Shown here one piece after another: positions 7,567 to 17,400 of a stretch of DNA of 41,996 nt (the stretch's first letter is position 1; every line of letters begins with the position of its first letter). The stretch spans positions 1 through 41,996 of the forward strand of contig JAKLJY010000066.1 in NCBI GenBank assembly GCA_023150895.1, written 5' to 3'. The stretch comes from Myxococcota bacterium (lineage in GTDB: Bacteria > Myxococcota_A > Bradymonadia > UBA7976 > UBA1532). Made by a program: the position numbers and the translations under genes. The notes beneath the pieces were generated by a model that was given only the letters and a program-made list of their open reading frames with translations, was not told the DNA's origin and made no database searches.

Positions 7567-9354
7567 TCATTCGCTGAAGACCACGAAGGCCCAGTCCACC
7601 CGGCGATTGACGCTCCGCCCGGCGGAGGTCTTGTTCTTGCCGATGGGAGCCGTATCTCCGTACCACTCCAGCACGATGCGCTCGGCGGGGACACCGTGCT
7701 CGACGAGCCAGATCTTGGCGGCCTCGGCCCGGCGCCGGGACTGCCGCAGGCTCACGTCGCCGGGGTTCGCGTCATCCGAATGGCCCGACAGGCGAATCTT
7801 CGCCCCGGCGGGGGCCTCGTCGAGCAGCGCCGCGACCCGCCCGAGCTCGGCCGCGGCACGCTTGTCGAGGGTCGTGACGTTTTCGCCGAAGAAGATCGAC
7901 GGCCGCTTCTTGTGGCCGCCCTTTTTGCCGGCCCCGACGCCCTCATGCCCGAGGGTCAGAACCCGACCCCGCGGTGCACGCTGAATCCCGGCGACGTCGC
8001 CCGCGCCCTCGTCGGGCTCGGCGGCGCGCTCGCGCCTCGGCGGCTCGCGGCTGGGCGGCGGATCGTCTTCGGGTGCCGGCGCCCGCTCCGGCTCGACGGG
8101 GCGCGCTTCCCGACGCTTTTTCCCATGGTTCGGCGGCGGTTCGTCGTCGAGTTCCTTCTGGGCGCGGGCGGCCCGTGCCTCGGCGTCATCGTCCGGCCGT
8201 GCGGGCGGCGCGGGCGCGGCCTCGTCTTCGCCGGCCGCTCGGGCCTCCCTCGCCTTGCGCCGCTCGCGATAGGCTCGACGCTCAAAGGCCTCGTCGGCCT
8301 CCTGCTCGCCGCCCTCGGCGTAGAGGGGTTCGTCGGCGACCGTCGTCTCCGCGGGTGCCGCGACGGCCTCGACCGCGGGCGGGGTCTCGGTGACCGGGGG
8401 GGCCGACGCCACCGCCGCCTCCGCCTCGACCTCGGGTGCCCCGTCACTGCCCGGGCTCTGGTACCCGAGGCCGAGCAGCGCGCGAAAGGCCGGCGTCCCG
8501 GCGTCGCCGATGATGCCGGCGCCCGCCCCGGCGTTGAGGTGCAGGCCGGGCAGAAACGCCCACCGCGCGCCGAGCAGCCCTTCGAGCGGGTTGGCCGTCT
8601 TCTTCGACGCGGCGTCCTCGAAGGGCACCGCCCCGAAGACTTCGCCGAGCAACCGGACCGTGCCGAGCTGATAGCCGAGCCCGACGGTGTACGTGGCGGT
8701 GCTCGCGAGCTTCGTCGACGTCCCGTCGATGGTGTCGGACTCCGTCGGAATCCGCGCACCGAGATTCGCGAACACGTCGAACGCGCCGAGGTCGTAGCCA
8801 CCGATGAGCTTCGGGTGGAGGATCGTGGCGCCGGCGCTGGTGTGCCCGAATTCGTTGCCCGTCTCGAAGGAGACCGGCAGGGCCAGCGCGAGGCCGAAGC
8901 CGTCGTCGCCCCCGAGGATGCGCCCGCGGACCATCACGCGCAGGTCCCCGAGGGAGACGCCCTCCTGGTCTTCGATCTTCGCCCCCTCGCCGGCGATGTG
9001 GGAGATCGGGAGGTCGACCGCGAGGAGCAGGCGGTCGATCAACGTCAGTCCGGCGATGAGGTTGAACGTGGTCAGGTGCTCGACGACGGGCACCTCGTTC
9101 CGTCCGCTGGCGTCGATGACCACGAGGGGCTTGCTCCCGTAGTTTGCATAGACGTCCGCGGTCAGGCGAAGGTGACCGGGGGTGCGATGGTCTTCGAGGG
9201 AGAAACCACCCGATGGTCCCGGCGCCGGTTCGAACTGCTGAATGTTCTCGGCCCTCGCGGCCGACGTCAGGCCGAAGGCGGCGAGCGTGAGCGGGGCCGC
9301 CAGGCCGCGGCGGCGGCTCGTCGTCTTGCGGTGGGGCGTATCGGCTGAACTCAT
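7567..9354 (-). CDS. OmpA-family outer-membrane protein with N-terminal barrel
   Basis: 595 residues from ATG 9354, preceded by GAGG at a good distance. A signal peptide with a long basic n-region is probably cut after ARA (about residue 35). Residues about 50-300 are alternating beta strands with Gly-rich turns and read as a transporter-like outer-membrane barrel ('GDLRVMVRGRILGGDDGFGL', 'PKLIGGYDLGAFDVFANLGA'). Residues about 305-475 are an Ala/Glu/Arg/Pro-rich low-complexity linker. The last about 110 residues are an OmpA C-terminal domain: 'IFFGENVTTLDKRAAAELGR', 'IRLSGHSDD', then 'SLRQSRRRAEAAKIWL', with the peptidoglycan-binding Asp/Arg region. It should tether the outer membrane to peptidoglycan. 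It leads the operon to 4907 and diverges from the TSP3 gene. Confidence 0.9.
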   Translation of the reverse strand: MSSADTPHRKTTSRRRGLAAPLTLAAFGLTSAARAENIQQFEPAPGPSGGFSLEDHRTPGHLRLTADVYANYGSKPLVVIDASGRNEVPVVEHLTTFNLIAGLTLIDRLLLAVDLPISHIAGEGAKIEDQEGVSLGDLRVMVRGRILGGDDGFGLALALPVSFETGNEFGHTSAGATILHPKLIGGYDLGAFDVFANLGARIPTESDTIDGTSTKLASTATYTVGLGYQLGTVRLLGEVFGAVPFEDAASKKTANPLEGLLGARWAFLPGLHLNAGAGAGIIGDAGTPAFRALLGLGYQSPGSDGAPEVEAEAAVASAPPVTETPPAVEAVAAPAETTVADEPLYAEGGEQEADEAFERRAYRERRKAREARAAGEDEAAPAPPARPDDDAEARAARAQKELDDEPPPNHGKKRREARPVEPERAPAPEDDPPPSREPPRRERAAEPDEGAGDVAGIQRAPRGRVLTLGHEGVGAGKKGGHKKRPSIFFGENVTTLDKRAAAELGRVAALLDEAPAGAKIRLSGHSDDANPGDVSLRQSRRRAEAAKIWLVEHGVPAERIVLEWYGDTAPIGKNKTSAGRSVNRRVDWAFVVFSE

Positions 9355-9432
9355 GGGTGTCCTCGAAGAGCCCAAAAGAAGCATTGGACCCGCCCATGCT
9401 GCTAGAATCCGCCGGAAATCGAAAGGTTTTGC
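9355..9432. promoter_or_regulatory. Divergent intergenic region, candidate promoter for the TSP3 gene
   Basis: 78 bases separate the starts of the OmpA gene (-) and the TSP3 gene (+), so promoters for both operons must lie here or inside the opposing gene. On the plus strand TAGAAT at 9403-9408 matches 5 of 6 bases of a -10 box and would give a short leader. TTGGAC at 9384-9389 resembles a -35 box but is only 13 bases from it, too short for an ordinary sigma-70 site. AAAGG at 9421-9425 is the likely ribosome site for the TSP3 gene. I see no convincing minus-strand promoter. Confidence 0.3.
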
Positions 9433-12400
9433 ATGGTTGGCACGATAACGCAGACCCCCTGGAGACGCCGCGCGAACGCCCTGGTCACCGGGGGGGCGCT
9501 CGTGCTGCTCGTGCCCTCGGGCGAAGCATTGGCGGCCGCCCTTCCCCTCGACGGTTTCGGTGGTCCCCTGGGGTTCGGCGCCGACGAGCTCCCCCCGGAT
9601 GACGACGCCTCGAGCGCCGCCATCGACGTGTCGGCAGCGTTCCCCGACGGCCTGAACCTCTACGGCGTCACGCAGACCGAAATCTTCGTCAACAGCAACG
9701 GCAACGTGAGCTTCGGCGACGCCGTGCCGGTCTTCGAGGCCACCCCGCTGCCGTCGGCCCTCGCGCCGAGCATCGCCATCTGGCAGGGCGACGTCGACAC
9801 GACGGGACTGGGGGCCGACAACGGCATCTACTGGGCCGTCGACGGCCCCGGCGGCCGCTTCGTGGCGACCTGGAACGAGGTCGGTTACTGGCCCGCGCGC
9901 ACGAATCTCGTCAATACGTTTCAGCTCATCCTGACCCGCGTGGACGGGGCGGCGCCCGGCGACTTCGACGTCGAAATGCGCTTCGCCCGCTGCGAATGGC
10001 AGGCGAGCGACGCGTTCGGGGGCGAGTTCGGCGTCGGCGGCCTGCCGGCCCAGTTCGGCTTCGACGCCGGCGACCTGGTGACGGCCTACGCGCTCGACGG
10101 CTCGCAGACCGACGCGATGATGCAGAACTGCGAGCGCAGCAACGGCTTCGAGCCGGGCGTCTTCCGCGTCAAGGTCCGCAACGGCCTCCCCGGCGAGTGC
10201 GGCAACGGGGACGTCGACGCCGAGGAGACCTGCGACGACGGCAATACGGACTCCAACGACGGCTGCTCGAGTCTCTGCGTCGTCGAGCCGGACACGGACG
10301 GCGACGGAGTCTTCGACGCCTTCGACAACTGCGTCGAGGTCGACAACGCCGATCAGGCCGATCTCGATGGCGATGTTCTGGGCGATGCGTGTGACGAAGA
10401 CGACGACGACGACGGCTTCCCCGACGACGTCGACACCTGCCCCAGCCTCCCCGATCCCGAGCAACTCGACCTCGACGTCGATCTTCTCGGCGACGAATGC
10501 GACGAAGACGACGACGGCGACGGCTATCTCGACGTGGACGAGGACAATTGCCCCCGCGTCTACAACGACGATCAGGTCGACACCGACAACGACGGACTCG
10601 GGGACGCCTGTGACGACGACGACGACGACGACGGCCTGCTCGACGGCGAGGACAACTGCCCCCAGAAAGAGAACCCCGATCAGGCCGATGCAGACGGGGA
10701 CTTCGTCGGCGACCTCTGCGATGGGGACGAGGACTCGGATGGCCTCGACGCCAGCGTCGACAACTGCCCGTCCGTGGCCAATCCCGATCAGGCGGACTTC
10801 GACTTCGACGATGTCGGCGACGCCTGCGATCCCGACGACGACGACGACGGCATCCCCGACGGCCTCGACACCTGCCCGACCGTCGGCATCGACGACAACC
10901 GGGATCTCGACGGAGACGGGCTCGGCGCGCCGTGCGATCCCGACGACGACGACGACGGCTTGTTCGATTTCGAGGACATCTGCCCCGAAGCCGCCGACCC
11001 CGACCAACGCGACGCCGACGAGGACGGCATCGGGGACGCCTGCGACGACGACGACGACGACGACGGCCTCGCCGACGTAGACGACAACTGCCCGCTGAAG
11101 CCCAATCTCGACCAGACCGACACCGACGACGACGGCGCGGGCGATCTCTGCGACGACGACGACGACGGCGACGGCATCGAGGACGCCCTCGACAACTGCC
11201 GCGATCTCGCGAATCCCGACCAGGCCGACATCGACGCCGACCGCCGGGGCGATCCCTGTGACGATGACGACGATGGGGACACCGTCCCGGACGCCCTCGA
11301 CAACTGCCCCTTCGTCGCCAACGCCGACCAGGTCGACGCCGATCTCGACGATCGCGGGGACGCCTGCGACGGCGACGCCGACGGCGACGGCATCGACGAT
11401 CCAGACGACAACTGCGTCGTGGTGCCCAATCCGGCGCAGACCGACTTCGACAACGACAACGTCGGCGATGCGTGCGACGACGACCTCGACGGTGACCGGG
11501 TGCTCGACGTGTTCGACAACTGCCCCCGCGTCGGCGCCCGCGACCAGTCCGATCCGGACGGTGATGGTCTCGGCAGCCCGTGCGATCCCGACGACGATGG
11601 CGACGACCTGCTCGACCCCGACGACAACTGCCCGGACGCCCCGAACCCCGATCAGGCCGACGCCGACGGGGACGGCCGCGGCGATGCGTGCGACTTCGAC
11701 CGGGACGGTGACGGCGTCCCCGATGCCTCGGACAACTGCCCGTTCGTGTCCAATCGCAATCAGGGCGACGCGGACCGCGACCGGATCGGCAACGCCTGCG
11801 ACCCGGACGATGACGGCGACGGCGTGCCGGACGAGAGCGACGTCTGCCGCCTCGTGCCCGATCCGGCGCAGCGCGACTCGGACGGCGACGGGATCGGCGA
11901 CCTCTGCGAGACGGATCGCGACGACGACGGCGTGCCGGACGCCGTCGACCGCTGCCCGGACGTGGCGGATCCCGAGCAGTTCGACACCGACGACGACGGG
12001 CTCGGCGACGCGTGTGACCCGGACGACGACGACGACGGGCGACCGGACGCCGTCGACAGTTGCCCGCTGCACGCCGACCGCGTCTTCTTCGACCTCGACG
12101 CGGACGGCATCGGCGACCCCTGCGATCCCGATGTCGACGGGGACGGCCTCGACCTGGACGACGACCCCGCCCCGCGGGACCGCGACGCAGACGACGACGG
12201 CCTCACGGACGGCGCCGAAGGCACGCTCGATACCGACGGCGACGGACTCGTCGACGCGCTCGACCCCGACAGCGACGACGATGGCCTGCTCGACGGCACG
12301 GAGGCGGGCCTCGTGCAGCCCGATCGCGACACGGTCGTCGCGCGCGGTCACTTCCGGGCCGACGCCGATCCGGTCAGCCGCACGAACCCGCGCCTCGCGG

Positions 12401-14439
12401 ATACCGACGGCGACGGCGCGCTCGACGGCGCCGAGGACGCGGATCACGACGGGCGGGTCGGCCGCGGTGAGGGCAACCCCCTCATCGCCGGGGGGATGCC
12501 CCTCGACACGGACGGGGACGGGCGCTCCGATGCCGAAGAGCGCGCGTTCGGGACGGATCCGCACGACGCGGACAGCGATGACGATGGCGTCCTCGACGGT
12601 CAGGAGCCCAACGCCTTCCTGGACACCGACGGCGACGGGGCGATCAACGCGCTCGATCCCGACGCGGACGGGGACGGGCTCGCCGATGGCACCGAGCAGG
12701 GCCTCGCCGCCGCCGAACGTCACCGGGATACGGATCCTCGGGCCGGCGCTTTCCGCCCCGACGCCGACCGCGCCTCGACGACCCGGATTCTGTGGCCCGA
12801 CGGCACCGACGATCTCGATCTCGACGGCGCGCCCGACGCACGCCCCGACCGCACCGATACCGACGGCGACGGCCTCACGGACGCCACGGAGCGCCTCTTC
12901 GGGCTCGACCCGGACGACGCCGACTCCGACGATGACGGGACGCCGGACGGCCACGAGGCCAACGCCACGTTCGATCTGGACCGCGACGGTCGGATCACCG
13001 CCCTCGACGAGGACGCCGACGGCGATGGGATCTTCGACGCCGTCGAGCGCGGGCTGACGACGCCGGGGCCGGACACCGATCTCGCTGCCGGGCATTTCGT
13101 CGCCGACGCCGATCCGGCGACGACGACCTCGGCGGTCGCGCGCGACAGCGATCGCGGCGGCGTCTCGGACGGCGCCGAGGACCTGAACCGGGACGGGGCG
13201 CGGCGGGGTCTCGAGACGAACCCGGCCGATCCGGCCGACGATGGCCTTGCGCCCGGCGACTCCGACCAGGACGGTCTGACGGATGCCGTCGAGGTCGTGG
13301 CGGGCCTTTTGCCCTTCGACGCCGATGCCGACGACGATGGCCTGCTCGACGGCGCCGAGCCGCGCTGGGGCGAGGACCTGGACGGCGACGGGCTGATCGG
13401 TGCCCTCGATGCCGATGCGGACGACGATGGTCTGCCCGATGGCCTCGAAGCGGGGGTCGCGCAGGCCGGGCCGGCCACCGACGTCGGTCGCGGTCGTTTC
13501 CGGCCCGATCTCGACCCGACGACGACCACGGATCCCCTCGTCGCCGATACGGACGACGGCGGCGCCGAGGACGGCGACGAGGACTGGAACCGCAATGGCC
13601 GGCTCGACGCCGATGAGGGTGACCCCAACGACCCGGTCGACGACGCGACGTTCATCGACTCGGACGACGACGGCGTGCGCGACGCGGAAGATGTCTGCCC
13701 CGCGGTCGCCGATGACCAGACCGACACCGACGACGACGGCGCGGGGGACGCCTGTGATCCGGACGACGACGACGACGGGGTGAACGATCCGGTCGACAAC
13801 TGTCCCGTCCTCGCCAACCCCGATCAGGCGAACCTCGATCGCGACCGCGCGGGCGATGTCTGCGACCCCGACGACGACGGCGACGCCATCGACGATGCGG
13901 ACGACAACTGCCCCCGGAACGCCAACCCCGAGCAGGCAGACGCCGACGACGACGGGACGGGCGACGCGTGCGACCCGGACTTCGTCCCGCCCGACGCCAC
14001 CGCCCCGTTGCCCGATGCGGGTCCGCCCGATGTCGGGACGGACGCGGCCGTCGACGCCGAACGTCCGGACGCTTTCGTCGCACCGGATGCCGACCGCGAC
14101 GCCGGTCCGCCGGTCGATCGCGACGGTCCGCCCGCGCCGGCCGACCCCGACGCGGACGCCGACGCAGACGTGGATCCGGATCCGGAAGATGCCTTCGAGG
14201 AGGGGGATGCCCGCTGTCCCTTCAATCGCTGCGACGCCGAGCCCGCCCCTTCGCGCGCGGTCGGGCAGTCGGCGTTCGGCTGTCACCTCGGCGCCGCGAC
14301 GGTCGACCGCGGGTGGCCCGGTGCGACCGGCCTGCTGGCGCTCGCCCTCCTCGGTCTGTTCTCGGTCATTCGCGGCCGTCGTCGCCTGCGCGGGCGGGCA
14401 GATGGTCGGTCATCGTTCCGGCAGGGGGTCGCTCCGTGA
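9433..14439 (+). CDS. Secreted NIDO / DUF4215 / TSP3 repeat protein with C-terminal helix
   Basis: 1668 residues. In order: signal peptide (1 to about 36); a nidogen-like (NIDO) domain (about 70-235) with 'NSNGNVSFGD', 'IAIWQGDVDT' and 'NTFQLILTRVDG'; one DUF4215 repeat (EETCDDGNTDSNDGC, about 265-280); 17 Cys-containing TSP3 repeats (about 290-915); an Asp-rich section without Cys (about 920-1400); three more TSP3 repeats (about 1405-1515); a Pro/Asp/Ala-rich stalk (about 1515-1600); then a Cys, a hydrophobic helix (about 1625-1645) and a basic tail. TSP3 loops bind calcium in other proteins, so it is probably a calcium-stiffened surface or matrix protein. The C-terminus resembles a sorting signal but has only one Cys (FGCHLG). 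AAAGG lies about seven bases before the ATG. The stop overlaps the lipoprotein start. Confidence 0.9.
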   Translation: MVGTITQTPWRRRANALVTGGALVLLVPSGEALAAALPLDGFGGPLGFGADELPPDDDASSAAIDVSAAFPDGLNLYGVTQTEIFVNSNGNVSFGDAVPVFEATPLPSALAPSIAIWQGDVDTTGLGADNGIYWAVDGPGGRFVATWNEVGYWPARTNLVNTFQLILTRVDGAAPGDFDVEMRFARCEWQASDAFGGEFGVGGLPAQFGFDAGDLVTAYALDGSQTDAMMQNCERSNGFEPGVFRVKVRNGLPGECGNGDVDAEETCDDGNTDSNDGCSSLCVVEPDTDGDGVFDAFDNCVEVDNADQADLDGDVLGDACDEDDDDDGFPDDVDTCPSLPDPEQLDLDVDLLGDECDEDDDGDGYLDVDEDNCPRVYNDDQVDTDNDGLGDACDDDDDDDGLLDGEDNCPQKENPDQADADGDFVGDLCDGDEDSDGLDASVDNCPSVANPDQADFDFDDVGDACDPDDDDDGIPDGLDTCPTVGIDDNRDLDGDGLGAPCDPDDDDDGLFDFEDICPEAADPDQRDADEDGIGDACDDDDDDDGLADVDDNCPLKPNLDQTDTDDDGAGDLCDDDDDGDGIEDALDNCRDLANPDQADIDADRRGDPCDDDDDGDTVPDALDNCPFVANADQVDADLDDRGDACDGDADGDGIDDPDDNCVVVPNPAQTDFDNDNVGDACDDDLDGDRVLDVFDNCPRVGARDQSDPDGDGLGSPCDPDDDGDDLLDPDDNCPDAPNPDQADADGDGRGDACDFDRDGDGVPDASDNCPFVSNRNQGDADRDRIGNACDPDDDGDGVPDESDVCRLVPDPAQRDSDGDGIGDLCETDRDDDGVPDAVDRCPDVADPEQFDTDDDGLGDACDPDDDDDGRPDAVDSCPLHADRVFFDLDADGIGDPCDPDVDGDGLDLDDDPAPRDRDADDDGLTDGAEGTLDTDGDGLVDALDPDSDDDGLLDGTEAGLVQPDRDTVVARGHFRADADPVSRTNPRLADTDGDGALDGAEDADHDGRVGRGEGNPLIAGGMPLDTDGDGRSDAEERAFGTDPHDADSDDDGVLDGQEPNAFLDTDGDGAINALDPDADGDGLADGTEQGLAAAERHRDTDPRAGAFRPDADRASTTRILWPDGTDDLDLDGAPDARPDRTDTDGDGLTDATERLFGLDPDDADSDDDGTPDGHEANATFDLDRDGRITALDEDADGDGIFDAVERGLTTPGPDTDLAAGHFVADADPATTTSAVARDSDRGGVSDGAEDLNRDGARRGLETNPADPADDGLAPGDSDQDGLTDAVEVVAGLLPFDADADDDGLLDGAEPRWGEDLDGDGLIGALDADADDDGLPDGLEAGVAQAGPATDVGRGRFRPDLDPTTTTDPLVADTDDGGAEDGDEDWNRNGRLDADEGDPNDPVDDATFIDSDDDGVRDAEDVCPAVADDQTDTDDDGAGDACDPDDDDDGVNDPVDNCPVLANPDQANLDRDRAGDVCDPDDDGDAIDDADDNCPRNANPEQADADDDGTGDACDPDFVPPDATAPLPDAGPPDVGTDAAVDAERPDAFVAPDADRDAGPPVDRDGPPAPADPDADADADVDPDPEDAFEEGDARCPFNRCDAEPAPSRAVGQSAFGCHLGAATVDRGWPGATGLLALALLGLFSVIRGRRRLRGRADGRSSFRQGVAP
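10321..13980 (+). repeat. TSP3 repeat array (coding)
   Basis: The array encodes 20 Cys-bearing TSP3 units of the form DNCP..-NPDQ-DxDxDxxGDxCDxDDDDDGxxD, 17 in 10321-12180 and three in 13690-13980. Between them lie longer Asp-rich units without Cys. At DNA level this gives GAC runs; 10612-10632 and 11044-11064 are each seven perfect GAC codons, plausible sites for slippage. Confidence 0.85.
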
Positions 14440-17400
14440 GAATGGGCAGTGTCTCGATTCGATTCCGCCTCGGGTTCGCGTTCACCGGGTTCATCGCCGC
14501 CTGTGGTGGAGACGGGGGCGGGGGGTCGGGTGCCGTGGCGGATGCCGCGACGGGCGGGGACGCTGCCGCCGGCGGGTCCGGCGGGTCCGGCGGGTCCGGC
14601 GGACGCCAGGAAGATGCCGCTGCGGGTGGCGAACCGAAGCCCGCCGACGCGGGTCCCGGCGGTATCGCCGACCTCGGCGGGGGCGGTGGCGGGGGCGCGT
14701 GCGGGAGCGCGTGCGACGCCGGCCCGACGGACGGGGGGGCCGCCGGCGAGGGCGGCACGGGCGGTCGGGGCGGTGCGGACGGCGCCACCGGCGGTGGTGG
14801 GGGGACGCCTGCGCCGGATCTGGGGGTCCCGCCGACGCCGTGCGCCTCCGACGAGGCCTGTCCGCCCGGGCGGTACTGCGGGTCTGATGGCCTGTGTGAA
14901 GTTGGGTGTCGCTCGGCCGACGACGTCTGCCCGCCCGACGCGCTCGGTCGCACCCGGTCGTGCGATCCGGCGACGCACCTATGCCTGCCCAACGTCCCGT
15001 GCTGCGCGGGCGTCGGGGTCTGCGGTCTCGTGCGCGAAGATCTATGCGGCGGGGTCGCGCTCCAGGGCTCGGTGACGTGCGACGCGAACCCCTGCGGCAT
15101 CGACTGTCTCTCCGATCTCGACTGCGGCGCGGGGCAGTTCTGCCACCCCGTCGACTTTCGCTGCACCCGCGGCTGTCGGCTCGGCGATCCGGCCGGATGC
15201 CCGTTCGATGAGACCTGCGTCCCCGAGACGCGGGCGTGCGGCGTCGTCGACTGCGAGGCGCACGACGACTGTCAGGACCCCGCGCAGTATTGTGATTTCA
15301 TCGGTGCGCTCGCGACCCGTACCTGCCGGGAGGGCTGTCGGGACGACGCGAGCTGCGGCGGGGGTGGACGCTGCGCGGCCGACCACACCTGCGTCTTCCT
15401 CTGCGATCCGGAGAACGATCGTTGTCCCGGGGGCCAGGTGTGCGACGCCATCTCGGGTCGCTGCGTGCCGCTTTGCGAGTCCAACGACGACTGTCCGGCC
15501 GACCAGATCTGTGATGCGTTCTCGGCCCGGTGTCAGGATGGCTGCCGGGACGACGCGTTCGAGCCCGACGACCTGCTCGACGAGGCGCGGGCCCTCGACC
15601 TCGGGCCCCCGGACGCCGACGGGCGCCGGGTCGCTCAGGCGGTCGGCCGGATGTGCGACCTCAATCCGGACGTCTTCACCTTCGAGTTGCCGGCGGGCGC
15701 ACGCTTCCGTGCTCGGCTCGACTTCGAGGTGTCGGAGGCGGGCGGCATGAGCGGCACGTACATCGCAATCACGACCGCCGACGGCACGTCGACGGGCGAG
15801 ATCCCCTTCGACGCATCCCCGGCGGAGCTGACGTTCCCGGCCCTCGGCGTCGCCGTCGAGCCGGGTCCCGTTTACGTGACCGTCCTCGCCGAGAGTGCAA
15901 CGGGCAGCGACTACACCTTGACGATTGAGCTCGCCCCGGATGCAGAGGCGTGTTTCGCCGATCCCGTGGACCCGGCCGACGACAGTCTGCGCACGGCGAC
16001 GCGCCTCGCCCGGGAGACGGGCACCGTCGGTGGCACCCTGTGCGCTGGCGACGAGGACTGGTTCGTGCTCCGGCTCGGGCGCAACGACGGCCTCGCGCTG
16101 TCGGCGCTGGCGTTCAGCGGCAGCGCGCCCCTGCGCCTCGAGCTCTATCGGGCGTCTCGGGTCGACGGCCTCCCCGGAATCGCCCCGGACCATGCCTCCG
16201 GGCCCGGCATCGAGGGCTTCGACGGGACCGCCTACGAGGTCGTCGTCCCGACGGATACGGCCGGATTCTCCGATGAGGACTGGTACGTTCGTTTGCGCAC
16301 CGACGTCGCCGGGCAGCAAGCGGAGTACCGGTTGCAGTACGATCACGACGTCAGCGGCGTGGTCTGCGACGACGACGGCCATACCGAACCCAACGACGAG
16401 CCCGGCACCGCCGTCGACCTGGACTTGCTGCCGGACATCAGCGCGGGCGGGCGGCTCGTCCCGGACGCCTTGCACGGCGTCCCCCTCGACCTCGCCCTCT
16501 GTCCCGGCGACGTCGACACCTTCTGCCTGATCGCCGATCGCGACGATGCCCTTTCGGCCACGCTCACCACCGCTTCCGGCGCGGGTCTGCGGTGGCTCGA
16601 CGGCTTCGGCGACCCGTTGACCGCCCTCATCCCCGGGCAGCCTCCGGGGGCAGCCCCGGTGCCACAGCAACTCGGGCGGGTCGCCGGTGGGCGCTACTGC
16701 CTGCAGGTGGCCGGCGGTGGCGGTCCCTACACGCTCAGCGTGCGGCGCGACGTGCCAGCCATGTTCGCGTGTGCGGCCGACGTGGCCGAGACCGACCCGG
16801 CAACGGGACGCCGCAACGACACGGCCGCCACCGCGACGCTGGCGCCCCCCGAGGGCGCAGCACCGGAGCGATTCGCCATCGGCGACGGCTACTTCTGCGA
16901 CGTGGGGGAAACCGCGGACGAGGACTGGTACGCCTACACGCCCGCCCCGGCCGGCGCACGGCTCTGCGTGACCGTGAGCGGGTTCGCCGATGCGGGGGGC
17001 GACGTCGACCTCGAGATCTACCTCCCGGGCGTCGACGAAGAGGCCCTGCCCTGCGAGGACGACGACGCCTGTTTCGAGGGCGAGCGCTGCGTCGAGGGCG
17101 CCTGTCTGCTGCCATACGCGACCGCCGCGACCCGCACCGCCAACGAGATGTGGTACCGCGGTCGCTTCCAGCCGGCGCCGGGGAGCGGAGCGGAATACTA
17201 CCGGCTCGTTCGCGGCCTCCCGCCCGGCGAGGGGGTGCCGTACCGCATCGACGTCTCGAACGTGCCCGACGCGGAGAACTGCGGGCAGGACGGCCCCGAG
17301 CGCACCGGGCAGAACGACACCCCGGAGACCGGCACGGCCCTCGGTCCTCGGGAGATCGGCCTTTGCGACGCCTGGATCTGCCCGAATGAACGGGTGACGG

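Noticed and set aside
9427-9450. A TTGGCAC word suggesting a sigma-54 site at the TSP3 start
   Set aside because: The distance to the next GC is nine bases rather than ten, and it lies inside the coding start.
7567-14286. A 2239-residue open frame on the minus strand
   Set aside because: Only its last 595 residues (from 9354) are a real OmpA-type protein. The rest is antisense to the TSP3 gene, giving Val/Ile/Gly repeats complementary to Asp/Gly codons.
13968-14435. Upstream extension of the lipoprotein frame
   Set aside because: It overlaps the TSP3 coding end in another frame, is Arg/Pro-rich, and would bury the signal peptide and lipobox.
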